Of a DNA stretch of 64,000 bases, positions 26,301 through 34,725 are shown in pieces (position 1 is the stretch's first letter; every line of letters begins with the position of its first letter). This DNA is from an uncultured bacterium (GTDB taxonomy: Bacteria > Planctomycetota > UBA8742 > UBA2392), in contig CALLQI010000018.1 of NCBI GenBank assembly GCA_938014885.1, forward strand, positions 620,001 through 684,000, read 5' to 3'. Made by a program: the position numbers and the translations under genes. Under the pieces are notes generated by a model that saw nothing but the letters and a program-made list of their open reading frames with translations, had not been told where the DNA came from and did not search any database.

Positions 26301-27145
26301 GGCTTTTTCCCGCGTTCCCACGGTGGCGGCTCCGGGCTGATGATCTGCGTGCCGCCCTTGGCGTGCTCCCACGGCGCGGGTTCGGCCGCATTACGCGGCG
26401 GCGGCGCTGAGGCCGGCGGCGCGGGATATGCCGTCGCGGGCGGCGCTGCTGCTGCTGTCGGCGCGGCTCCGGCGGTGGGCGCGGATGCATGAGGTGGCGC
26501 GGCCGCATGGGGCGCGGCCGGGGCCGGGCCGCGACTGCCGGCGAACAGGCTTTCGCGGAAGATGTAGACCAGCCCACCCAGCAGTACCAGCACGAGGATC
26601 ACGATAACGACGGCACCGGCGCTGGAATCGTCGGCGGGGCGCTGCGCGCCGGAATCAGGCGCGGGCGCGGGGAGCTGCGTGGTGGGAGGCATCCAGTTCG
26701 TGGGTCCGCGCAGCGACGCCAGCAACTGCCGCAGCGCGGCCAGGCCCGCTTCTTCATTGCCCGGCGTGCAGCGCATGGTGACGGAGATGTGGTCGGGCGA
26801 GATCGGGATGGTGCAGGTGTGCGTGATGGCCACTTCGCCCCGCGACTCAGCCCGCGACTTGAACGTCGGCACCAGCATGCCGGCCCAGGTTTCGTGCGAG
26901 TTGGGGTCCAGCGCGCTTTGCGGCTGTGCCAGCAGCCCCCGCTCGATCGCGATCGACAGCATGATGCCCGTGTTGCGGCCGTCGCGGCGGGCGAAGATGT
27001 ACTTGGCACGCGGGTCCGGCCTCGCGGTACCGGCGGCCCAGGCCAGGTAGCCCTCGGGCACGGTGAAGGAAAAGCCGGCCGGGTCCTCGATGGAGGTGGC
27101 GGACAGTGCAGGGGCCAGCAGCAGCAGCAGGACCAGCGCGCGCAT
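26297..27145 (-). CDS. Secreted/membrane protein with transmembrane helix and Ala/Pro-rich tail
   Basis: 282 residues, unknown family. Signal peptide about 1-16, an extracytoplasmic domain to about 150 (FTVPEGYLAW early, then a two-Cys section, THTCTIPISPDHISVTMRC), a transmembrane helix near 175-198 (SSAGAVVIVILVLVLLGGLV) and a long Ala/Pro/His-rich tail ending EPPPWERGKKP. Domain, helix and proline-rich tail mirror the probable selenoprotein 100 bases downstream, so the two may work together. FTVPEGY with a repeated hydrophobic pattern hints at a PsbP- or DUF1795-like beta domain, at low confidence. Confidence 0.7.
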   Translation of the reverse strand: MRALVLLLLLAPALSATSIEDPAGFSFTVPEGYLAWAAGTARPDPRAKYIFARRDGRNTGIMLSIAIERGLLAQPQSALDPNSHETWAGMLVPTFKSRAESRGEVAITHTCTIPISPDHISVTMRCTPGNEEAGLAALRQLLASLRGPTNWMPPTTQLPAPAPDSGAQRPADDSSAGAVVIVILVLVLLGGLVYIFRESLFAGSRGPAPAAPHAAAPPHASAPTAGAAPTAAAAPPATAYPAPPASAPPPRNAAEPAPWEHAKGGTQIISPEPPPWERGKKP

Positions 27146-27256
27146 GCGGGCAGGTTAGCTCGGCGGCGAATTCCTGTAACGCCCCGCAGGTACGCCGGGT
27201 ATTGGAAATGAAACGCCGGCACAGACACCGCCAACCTAAACATTCAGGAGACTGTC

Positions 27257-27913
27257 GTGAAACGAATCGCCCTATGCATCGCGGCCGCACTGCTGGCCGC
27301 CACCCCGCTGCTCGCCCAGGAGCCTGAGATCCGCCGCGTGAAGACCAGCCCGGACGGCAAGTCCGGCGTGGTACTGATCGAAGACGATGCTGAGGAAGTC
27401 GAGAAGCTGAAGGCCGAAGTCGAAGCCCTGCGCAAGCGCGTGCGTGAGATGGAGACCGAACTGGAGAAAGTCGAGAAGGACGAAGGCGTCAGCGAAGACC
27501 TGCGCGAGCGGGTGAAGAAGGCGCTCGAGAAGGCCCGCAACAGCGGCGAAGCGCAGGAAAAGGCCGAAAAGGCGCTGGAGAAGGTCGAAGACTGGGCTCC
27601 GCGCATCCGCATCAAGCGCGTTGACGATGTGCTGCCCGAGGACTTCGAAAAGCGCATGGAAGAGATGGAAAAGCGCATGGAAGAGTTCCGCAAGCGCCAC
27701 ATGGAAGACATGGACAAAGCCCTCGAGCGCATGCGCAAGCAGATGGAAGAGCTCGAGAATGACCCCGAAGCCGAAGTGGAAGAGTGGGAAGAGACTTCCA
27801 AAGACGGCAGCTCGACGGTGAAGATCAAGATCGTGCGCAAGAGCAGCAAGAGCGAAAGCACCACGCCCGAAGCCGAGCCCGCGAAGCCCAAGACCGAAGA
27901 ACGCAAGCAGTAA
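27257..27913 (+). CDS. Secreted coiled-coil protein
   Basis: 218 residues from the GTG at 27257, with AGGAG six bases upstream. Signal peptide about 1-21 (ATPLLAQ). Residues 45-175 are almost all Glu, Lys, Arg, Met and Ala in heptad patterns: one long coiled coil (EKLKAEVEALRKRVREMETE and EEMEKRMEEFRKRHMEDMDK are parts). A short beta-like end follows (SSTVKIKIVRK) and a Lys/Glu/Pro tail. No family is recognised; it is probably a periplasmic structural or scaffold protein. Confidence 0.7.
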   Translation: MKRIALCIAAALLAATPLLAQEPEIRRVKTSPDGKSGVVLIEDDAEEVEKLKAEVEALRKRVREMETELEKVEKDEGVSEDLRERVKKALEKARNSGEAQEKAEKALEKVEDWAPRIRIKRVDDVLPEDFEKRMEEMEKRMEEFRKRHMEDMDKALERMRKQMEELENDPEAEVEEWEETSKDGSSTVKIKIVRKSSKSESTTPEAEPAKPKTEERKQ

Positions 27914-28005
27914 CGAGCACCGCAGCCAGTCCCCACGACACCGGCGCTTCCAGGCGATGCAAATCGCGGGGGCGCCGGTGGTTCTTGCGGGCGCGTTGGC
28001 CGGGT

Positions 28006-28908
28006 TTACTCAGCCAGCGGCGAGTCGAAGTCCATGGCTTCTTCGGCGTGGTAGCTGCTGCGTACCAAGGGGCCGCTGTCTACCTTGATGAAGCCCATCG
28101 CCAGTGCCTCAGCCTTCCAGCTCGCGAACTCGTCGGGGTGGACGTAGCGCGCGACCTGCAGGTGCTTCGGCGTCGGTTGCAGGTATTGGCCGATGGTCAC
28201 GATGTCCACGTTGGAATCGCGCAGCGCGTGCAGGAGCTCGCGCACTTCGGCCGCTTCTTCACCAAGACCCAGCATGAAGCCGCTTTTCGTGGTGAGCCCG
28301 GCTGCCTTGGCGCGGCGTAGCAGCTCAAGCGATTGCGGGAACTTCGCCTGCGGCCTCACGGGGACGTAGATGCGCGGCACGGTTTCGACGTTGTGGTTCA
28401 AGACTTCAGGGCGTTCAGCAAACACCAGGTCCTGCGCGGCATGGTTGCCCTGGAAGTCCGGGATCAGCACTTCAATGCCGCAGCGGGGCGCTTGCTCGCG
28501 AATCGCACGGATGGTGGCCGCCCAGACGGCAGCGCCGCCATCGGCCAGTTCGTCGCGGTTGACGCTGGTGACGACGGCGAATTTCAAGTTCATCTTGCGC
28601 ACGGCGTCGGCCACACGGCGCGGTTCATCCAAGTCAAGTTCCGTGGGCCGGCCGGTCAGCACGTTGCAGAAGCCGCATGACCGGGTGCAGACGTTGCCCA
28701 AAATCATGAAGGTAGCCGTACCACGCTGCCAGCACTCGCCCCGGTTGGGGCAGGCCGCGGATTCACACACGGTGTGCAGCTTCTCGGCGCGGACCAGAGC
28801 GTCCAACTCAACAATGCGGCCGGAAGTAGGAGTCTTGACCTTCAACCAAGGAGGCCGAGGGCCAAGCCGCGACTTACCACGAGGAAGTTTTGGGTGGGTG
28901 GCGGTCAT
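28006..28908 (-). CDS. lipA: Lipoyl synthase
   Basis: 300 residues. Radical-SAM enzyme that inserts two sulfurs into the octanoyl group on lipoyl domains. It has the auxiliary Fe-S cluster cysteines in CESAACPNRGEC (C48, C53, C59) and the radical-SAM CTRSCGFC (C74, C78, C81), plus GDVFNHNVETVPRLY-type and VRSSYHAEE near the C-terminus. It lies downstream of, and in the same direction as, the E2 gene, whose lipoyl domain it would modify; a strong hairpin lies between them. Confidence 0.95.
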   Translation of the reverse strand: MTATHPKLPRGKSRLGPRPPWLKVKTPTSGRIVELDALVRAEKLHTVCESAACPNRGECWQRGTATFMILGNVCTRSCGFCNVLTGRPTELDLDEPRRVADAVRKMNLKFAVVTSVNRDELADGGAAVWAATIRAIREQAPRCGIEVLIPDFQGNHAAQDLVFAERPEVLNHNVETVPRIYVPVRPQAKFPQSLELLRRAKAAGLTTKSGFMLGLGEEAAEVRELLHALRDSNVDIVTIGQYLQPTPKHLQVARYVHPDEFASWKAEALAMGFIKVDSGPLVRSSYHAEEAMDFDSPLAE

Positions 28909-28922
28909 GGGATCATTGAAGC

Positions 28923-28955
28923 AACCAGAGCCCGCTTACGCAGCGGGCTCTGGTT
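28923..28955 (-). terminator. Hairpin terminator between E2 and lipA
   Basis: AACCAGAGCCCGC pairs with GCGGGCTCTGGTT: 13 bp with a 7-base loop, closing further by one T-A pair. It lies 13 bases after the E2 stop on the minus strand, so it probably attenuates or ends the E2 transcript before lipA. There is only a weak U-run. Confidence 0.7.
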
Positions 28956-28967
28956 TGCGGCGGACTC

Positions 28968-30374
28968 TTACGCTCGGCGCTCCAGGCCTGTGCTCTTGGT
29001 GTCGAAGGTTTGGAGTTCTTCTTCGATTGCCATCATGAAGCGGCCGGCCAGCGCTCCGTCCACCAGGCGGTGGTCGAAGGCGAGGCTGAGGTAGACCATG
29101 TCGCGGAAGCCCCAGCTGTCTTCGGTGATCATCACCGGGCGCTTTACGATCTTGCCGGCGCCCATGATCGCCGACTCGGGCTGGTTGATCAGCGGCATGC
29201 CCATGATCGGGCCGAAGCTGCCTACGTTGGTCAGAGTGAAGGTGCCGCCGCTGGTGTCGTCCGGGTTCAGCTTGCCGGCCTTGGCGCGCTTTCCCAGGTC
29301 GTCCACGGCGGTCGCGATGCCGACCAGGTTCAGGTTCTGGCAGTTCTTGATGTTCGGGACAATCAGGTCGCCGCTGTCCAGCGCCACTGCGAACCCAAAG
29401 TTCACGAACTTCTTCACGATGATCTCGTCGCCGTTGATCATCGAGTTCACCATCGGGTAGCGTTCCAGCGCGCGGCACGCCGCCCAGATGAAGAAACTGG
29501 TGTACGTCAGGTTGAAGCCGTAATCGGCCACAAAGCGCTTCTTGATGCTTTCGCGGAACTTCACGATCAGGCTCAGGTCCACTTCGTGCACCTGGTTCAC
29601 GTGTGCGGCCGTATCAATCGTGTTGCGCATGGCCTTCACGATGGCCTTGCGCACGGTGCTCATCTTCACGACTTCGACGTTCTTGCCCGCAAGCCCGAGC
29701 TGCTCAAGCGACTTCTTTTCGCCAAATGCGCTGCGTGCCGGGGCAGCGCCGGCACTGGCCGGTGCCGCCGTAGCGACCGCGGCAACCGGTGCAGCGATGA
29801 CGGCCGGGGTCGGGGCCGGGGCCGCGCCGCGGTTGCCGAGATAGGCTTCCAGGTCGCGCTTGCTGATGCGGCCGTCTTTGCCGCTGCCGGGCAGGTGTTC
29901 GATTTCTTCCAGTGCGACTCCGGCTTCCTGCGCCATCGCGCGGACGACCGGGCTGTAGAAGCGCTTGCCATCGGTGCGCGGCACGGGCGTGCTGCCGGTG
30001 CGCGGGCTGTGGCCGTTGCCGCCGCCGGCGGCGGGGCTGGCGGCCGCGACGGGTGCCGGTGCCGGTGCAGCCTTGGCGGTCTGGGCCGCGGGTACAGGGG
30101 CCGGTGCGGCCGCGGGCTTGGCGGTTGCGCCGGCGTCTGAGCTGATCTTGGCGATGACCTTGCCGACTTCGACGACGTCGTCGGTCTTGTACAGGATCTC
30201 GGTCAGGACGCCGCTGGCGGGTGCGGGCACTTCGCTGTCGACTTTGTCGGTGCTGATCTCGAGGACGGTTTCGTCCTTCTTCACTTTGTCGCCGACGTTT
30301 TTCGTCCAGCGCACGATGGTGGCTTCGGCGATTGATTCGCCCATCTTGGGCATCAGCATTTCAAAGTCGGCCAT
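28968..30374 (-). CDS. Dihydrolipoamide acyltransferase (E2) of a 2-oxoacid dehydrogenase complex
   Basis: 468 residues. N-terminal lipoyl domain (about 1-80) with the modified Lys in EISTDKVDSEVPAP (K44), an Ala/Pro-rich linker, the peripheral-subunit-binding domain (about 138-180, SPVVRAMAQEAGVALEEI) and the catalytic domain with the H435/D439 motif DHRLVDG. It moves the acyl group from E1 to CoA; E1 and E3 are not in the window, so pyruvate, 2-oxoglutarate or a branched-chain acid are all possible. The single lipoyl domain and the EISTDKVDSEVPAP wording favour SucB or BkdB over a multi-domain PDH E2. lipA follows. Confidence 0.9.
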   Translation of the reverse strand: MADFEMLMPKMGESIAEATIVRWTKNVGDKVKKDETVLEISTDKVDSEVPAPASGVLTEILYKTDDVVEVGKVIAKISSDAGATAKPAAAPAPVPAAQTAKAAPAPAPVAAASPAAGGGNGHSPRTGSTPVPRTDGKRFYSPVVRAMAQEAGVALEEIEHLPGSGKDGRISKRDLEAYLGNRGAAPAPTPAVIAAPVAAVATAAPASAGAAPARSAFGEKKSLEQLGLAGKNVEVVKMSTVRKAIVKAMRNTIDTAAHVNQVHEVDLSLIVKFRESIKKRFVADYGFNLTYTSFFIWAACRALERYPMVNSMINGDEIIVKKFVNFGFAVALDSGDLIVPNIKNCQNLNLVGIATAVDDLGKRAKAGKLNPDDTSGGTFTLTNVGSFGPIMGMPLINQPESAIMGAGKIVKRPVMITEDSWGFRDMVYLSLAFDHRLVDGALAGRFMMAIEEELQTFDTKSTGLERRA

Positions 30375-30467
30375 GGCTTCCTCAGCAGCGGTTGAAGGTC
30401 TGGCGCAAACATAGCAACGAGCCCCAGCCTTTGCATGGGGTGGCCGGTCCGCGCACTGACGCGCCCG

Positions 30468-31409
30468 CTACACCTTGCGGTGGCGGGTTCGGGTTCTTTC
30501 GCTGCCGTCGCCCAGCTTTACTACTTCGTAGTCACCGAACACGTTGGGGGCCTCTTGGCCCAGCAGCTTGCATACGTCGCAGGCCAGCGCGCGGATTTCG
30601 GCTTCGGCGTGGATGTCGCCGCGCAGCTCAATGAAATGGCGCCAGGCGCGGGCGTTGCCCGTTACCACGATCTTGGTTTCAGTGGCGTTGGGCAGCACGG
30701 CGCGGGCTGCTTCACGGGCTGATTTGCGGCGGCCTCGCACGGTCAGCTTTTTGAATGCCTTGTTGGCGTCGGCGTCGTCGCGGACGAGCTTGCGCCAGCC
30801 ATCGGCGCTCAGGCCGTTCTGGCCACTCACCGGTTCAGGCAGGAAGAACTTGCCCGGTTCGCGCTCGGCCAGTTGTTCTTCACGCATGGCGAAATCGACC
30901 AGGCCCTCCGGCGTGGCGTACTTTTCGGCGAGTGCTTCGGTGAGCTCGCCGTAAACTTTCAGGCTGGCCTGGCAGAAGTCGCGCAGTGTGGCCTCCAGCT
31001 TCGCGTCGCCGTGAAGCGCCGGCGGCACGATGAAGTTGGCTTCACTTTCATCGACGTAGCGCTGGCTTAGCTGGCTGTAGCCAAAGCCCGCGCGGTGGCG
31101 GATCAGTTCGTGGGTCAGGCTGCGGCTGATGCCCGTGAACAGCAGGCTGAACACCGTGTGCTCCAGCACGCTGCCGTGGCCGACTTCAAGGATGTGCCCC
31201 AGATAACTGGCGTTTTCCTTGCGGCCCTGTTTGTCGCCGAAACTCATGTAGCAGATGCGCCCCGCAAGCTCCGGGATGCGATGGGCCGGGTTGTCCGTGT
31301 CGGTGTTCCAGACCACGCCTTCGTCGTCGAGAAAGCGTTGGACCTCATCGCCGGGCATGACCTGCCGCCCGATCACATAAATACGCGCGCGTTTGAAGTA
31401 TTCAGCCAT
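30468..31409 (-). CDS. thyX: Flavin-dependent thymidylate synthase (ThyX)
   Basis: 313 residues from the ATG at 31409; earlier in-frame codons read through an intergenic repeat and are rejected. Makes dTMP from dUMP with FAD and methylenetetrahydrofolate. The ThyX signature is RHRAGFGYSQLSQRY, with GHGSVLEHTVFSLLFTGISR (substrate/FAD contact) before it and LVRGRRKSAREAARAVLPNAT-like C-terminal residues that fit the fold. It is about 60 residues longer than the classic ThyX, mainly at the end. Confidence 0.92.
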   Translation of the reverse strand: MAEYFKRARIYVIGRQVMPGDEVQRFLDDEGVVWNTDTDNPAHRIPELAGRICYMSFGDKQGRKENASYLGHILEVGHGSVLEHTVFSLLFTGISRSLTHELIRHRAGFGYSQLSQRYVDESEANFIVPPALHGDAKLEATLRDFCQASLKVYGELTEALAEKYATPEGLVDFAMREEQLAEREPGKFFLPEPVSGQNGLSADGWRKLVRDDADANKAFKKLTVRGRRKSAREAARAVLPNATETKIVVTGNARAWRHFIELRGDIHAEAEIRALACDVCKLLGQEAPNVFGDYEVVKLGDGSERTRTRHRKV

Positions 31410-31462
31410 GGCCGGACAATAGCAGCGCAGGCGACCAAGGCAGCCTTGTGGACAAGTGTCGG

Positions 31463-31553
31463 TATGTGGGAGTTGGGGGTTCGGGGCAGGGGGTTGGGGG
31501 TTCGGGACAAAGCCCCGGGCACCCCGCACCGGACACTGAGCACCGAGCACTGG
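31463..31553. repeat. Composite of two intergenic repeat families
   Basis: Left part (about 31463-31512) is a G-rich run (GTTGGGGGTTCGGGGC type) of the same kind as at 53473, 58067 and 60296. Right part (about 31516-31553) is GCACCGGACACTGAGCACCG, the same kind as at 49935 and 63100. The stretch lies upstream of thyX, whose frame reads through it without a stop, and is not coding. Confidence 0.7.
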
Positions 31554-31672
31554 TCATTTGCCGCACCATTTTGGTGGTGGAAAACCTGTCCGGTCCGTAG
31601 AAAAGTCTCCAACATTCATGGTGCTGTCGCCTCGCGCCCGGCGTGAGGCCGAACCTTACCCAGGAGTTACAC

Positions 31673-34666
31673 ATGAGGGCTGTACTTCTCGTTGCCTTGG
31701 GCCTGCTGCTGGCGGCCCACGTTCACGCCCAGCGCGCCCCGGCTGAAAAGCCGGTCTTGAACCCCGCCGACGGTGCCGCGGGCGCGCGTTTTGCCAACCT
31801 TTCACCTGACAAGAAAACGGTCGTGTTCGGGCTGCACGGCGACCTGTGGTCGATGCCCGCCACCGGCGGACGCGCCACACGGCTTACGCTGCATGAGGCT
31901 TACGACAGCAAGCCGATGATCACGCCCGACGGCAAGCAGATCGTGTTCGTCAGTGATCGCAGCGGCAGCTACGACCTGTGGATCATGCCCATCGACGGCG
32001 GGCAGCCCCGCCGCCTGACCTTCCACAACGCCGGCGACGTCCCCACGGGCTTCACCAAAGACGGCAAGGGCGTGTTGTTCAGCAGCCGCCGCGGCATGGG
32101 CTGGAACCGTGGCGCCACCGACGACGTGTACATGGTGTCGCTGAATGGCGGCACACCGGTGCGCCTGACCTACGCCGGCGGCCACAGCGCCAACACCCCG
32201 GACGACGGCACGACGCTGTACTTCGTGGCCGGCGCCAGCGACCCCAAAGTGCAGGAGTACCAGGGCAGCGCCAACGACCGCCTGTTCCGCCAGGTCGCGG
32301 GCGGCGTGCCGGAAGAGCTGCTGGGATACCGCGGTAACAGCCGCGAGCCCTGGATCACCGACGACGGCAAGCGCCTGTACTTCACCCGCGAAGTCAACGG
32401 CAGCTTTGAGCTGTTCCGCTGCGACAACGACGCCAACTCGTGCGAGCAGCTGACCAGCCTCGGCGACGACGGCATGAGCGGTGTCAGCATCAGCGCTGAC
32501 GAAACCATGGCGGTGTTCACCTGGAAGTTCTACCTGCACTCGCTGGACCTGACCTCGCCCAACGCCAAGCCCAAGCTGCTGAAGATTGAAATCCGCGAAG
32601 ACAGCCAGGGCGACCGCATGGTGGACCGCCAGTTCACCAGCGGCATCCAGCGCGCGCACCTCAGCAACGACGGCCGCCAGATCGTGTTCAGCCTCAACGG
32701 CGACCTTTGGGTCATGGACGGCAACGGCGGCACGGCCCGCGCCATCACCAACGACGCGTTCCTGAACGACAACCCGAAGTTCAGCCCCGACGGCAAAACC
32801 GTCAGCTTTTACTCGAACCGCTCCGGCAACAACGACATCTGGTTGATTGACGCCAATGGCCAGAACCTGCGCCAGTTCACCAACCATGCTGGCGACGACT
32901 TCTTCCAGTCCTGGAGCCCCGACGGCCAGTGGATCACCTGGTGCAGCACCCGCAGTGGCAACAAGGACATCTGGGTCCAGCGCATCGACAGCGTGCAGGC
33001 GATCCAGCTGACCACCGCGCCGGGCAACGACGACGACCCCTGCTTCAGCCCCGACGGCAAGCTGATCGCCTTTGACAGCGACCGCGCCGGGAACGCCGAC
33101 ATCTACGTCATGGACGCCGACGGCAACAACCAGCGCCGCGTCTATGGCACCCCGGCAATCGAAGAAGTGCCGGCATTCAGCCCCGACGGCCGCTTCATTG
33201 TTTTTGACCGCATCACCCGCGGCACCACCTCAAACCAGCAGGACCTTGTGGTCACCGACCTCGCCGGCAGCGGCGAAGTGCTGATCGGCATGGGTGCCTA
33301 CGCCACCTACACGCCCGACGGCAAGGACATCCTGTATGTGGCCCGTGGCGGCACTCTCAGCTATGTGCCGGCGCCGGTCGGCATCCTCAGCGGCCGCAAC
33401 GTGCCCTTCGTGGCCGTGCGCCGTGTCAGCGAGAAAGAAGAAATGCTGAAGGCCTTCGACGAAGCCTGGACGGCCTTCCGCGATGGCTTCTACGACCCCA
33501 AGTTCCACGGCAAGAACTGGGAAGCCCTGGGCAAGAAGTACCGCGAGCTGGTGGCCGCCTGCGGCTGCCGCGAAGAGTACCTGTTCTATCTCAACCGTAT
33601 GGTCGGTGAAGTCAGCGCCAGCCACACCGGTGCCAACGCCTCCACGATCAAGGCCGCGCCGTTTGAGACCGGCTATCTGGGCATGGAACTGGTGCCGGAA
33701 GTGATGCCGGGCAACCGCCTGCGCATGAAGGTGATGTCCGTCGACAAAGACGGCCCGGCCGACAAGGCCTGGATCCGCGCCGGTGACTACGTCTTCCGCA
33801 TTGACCGCCAGCAGCTTTCGGCCAGCGACAACTTCTATGCCAAGCTGGAAGGCAAGGTCGGCCAGGACGTCAGCCTGTTCGTGGCCGACAACCCGGACGG
33901 CCGCAACTTCCGCGAAGTGACCATGAAGGCCGAAAGCTGGATGCAGCGCCGCCAGCGCCTGTACCAGCAGTACGTGACGGGCAACAAGATCACCACCGCG
34001 CAGCAGAGCCGCGGTTCCGTGGCCTACGTGCACATCGCGGCGATGAACCAGAACAGCCTGAACCAGTTCACGAATGAAATGGCCAGCCCGCAGGTGCAGT
34101 CGGCCAAGGCGCTGATCATTGACGTGCGTGACAACGGCGGCGGCAACATCCACCAGCAGCTGATCGACATCCTGTCGCGCAAGCCTTACGCGTACATCCA
34201 GATGCGCAACGGGCAGCGGATCGGCCAGCCGCAGTTCCACTGGGACCGCCCAATCGTGGTGCTGATCAATGAGCGCAGCTACAGCGACGCGGAAGTGTTC
34301 CCGCACGCGATGAAGACGCTGGGCATGGCCACGATCGTCGGCGTGCAGACGCCGGGCGCGGTCATCGGCACCCGCGACATCCAGCTTTCCGACGGCACCA
34401 GCTGGCGCCTGCCGGGCAGCGGCTTCTTCAACATCGACGGCACCAACCAGGAACACAACGGCTGCAAGCCCGACTTGGAAGTGGTGATGACGCCCGCCGA
34501 CGTGCTGGCCGGCCGCGACCCGCAGCTTGCCAAGGGCATCGAAGTGCTGCTTGAGCAGCTCAAGAACGGCAAGAAGCCGGTGACGGAAGGCCCGCGTCAG
34601 CCCTCACCGCCGACCCCGGCCAAGGAAGGCGAGTTCGTTGAACCCGCAGCCCTGCCCTGGGAATAA
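31673..34666 (+). CDS. Tricorn-type protease (S41 family) with beta-propeller repeats
   Basis: 997 residues from the ATG at 31673, which has AGGAG 7 bases upstream. Signal peptide about 1-19 (LGLLLAAHVHAQ). Two propeller-like regions of WD40/PD40 repeats (FSPDGKTVSFYSNRSGNNDI type, residues about 30-590), then a tricorn core domain with S650-H651 (GEVSASHTGA), a PDZ domain (about 680-760) and the C-terminal serine-protease domain with the nucleophile in NERSYSDAEVF (S871 and D872) plus DVRDNGGGNIHQQLI. It likely trims peptides outside the cytoplasm. It is a complete tricorn chain and ends in a Pro/Glu tail. Confidence 0.93.
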   Translation: MRAVLLVALGLLLAAHVHAQRAPAEKPVLNPADGAAGARFANLSPDKKTVVFGLHGDLWSMPATGGRATRLTLHEAYDSKPMITPDGKQIVFVSDRSGSYDLWIMPIDGGQPRRLTFHNAGDVPTGFTKDGKGVLFSSRRGMGWNRGATDDVYMVSLNGGTPVRLTYAGGHSANTPDDGTTLYFVAGASDPKVQEYQGSANDRLFRQVAGGVPEELLGYRGNSREPWITDDGKRLYFTREVNGSFELFRCDNDANSCEQLTSLGDDGMSGVSISADETMAVFTWKFYLHSLDLTSPNAKPKLLKIEIREDSQGDRMVDRQFTSGIQRAHLSNDGRQIVFSLNGDLWVMDGNGGTARAITNDAFLNDNPKFSPDGKTVSFYSNRSGNNDIWLIDANGQNLRQFTNHAGDDFFQSWSPDGQWITWCSTRSGNKDIWVQRIDSVQAIQLTTAPGNDDDPCFSPDGKLIAFDSDRAGNADIYVMDADGNNQRRVYGTPAIEEVPAFSPDGRFIVFDRITRGTTSNQQDLVVTDLAGSGEVLIGMGAYATYTPDGKDILYVARGGTLSYVPAPVGILSGRNVPFVAVRRVSEKEEMLKAFDEAWTAFRDGFYDPKFHGKNWEALGKKYRELVAACGCREEYLFYLNRMVGEVSASHTGANASTIKAAPFETGYLGMELVPEVMPGNRLRMKVMSVDKDGPADKAWIRAGDYVFRIDRQQLSASDNFYAKLEGKVGQDVSLFVADNPDGRNFREVTMKAESWMQRRQRLYQQYVTGNKITTAQQSRGSVAYVHIAAMNQNSLNQFTNEMASPQVQSAKALIIDVRDNGGGNIHQQLIDILSRKPYAYIQMRNGQRIGQPQFHWDRPIVVLINERSYSDAEVFPHAMKTLGMATIVGVQTPGAVIGTRDIQLSDGTSWRLPGSGFFNIDGTNQEHNGCKPDLEVVMTPADVLAGRDPQLAKGIEVLLEQLKNGKKPVTEGPRQPSPPTPAKEGEFVEPAALPWE

Positions 34667-34678
34667 GCAACCCGCAAG

Positions 34679-34710
34679 AGAAAACGCCCGCTGCAAGGCG
34701 GGCGTTTTCT
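34679..34710. terminator. Bidirectional terminator between tricorn protease and anti-sigma genes
   Basis: AGAAAACGCCCGC pairs with GCGGGCGTTTTCT (13 bp, loop of 6 bases), flanked by A-rich and T-rich sides. It sits between two convergent stops (34666 and 34726), so it can end both transcripts. Confidence 0.85.
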
Positions 34711-34725
34711 TGTTGTCAGGACAAG

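Noticed and set aside
31410..31550. N-terminal extension of ThyX by 47 residues
   Set aside because: It reads through G-rich and GCAC-type repeats and has no family similarity; the ATG at 31409 is used.
31802..34456. Long minus-strand frames over the tricorn protease
   Set aside because: They are antisense frames with Val/Ala/His bias and no motif; the plus strand carries all catalytic residues.
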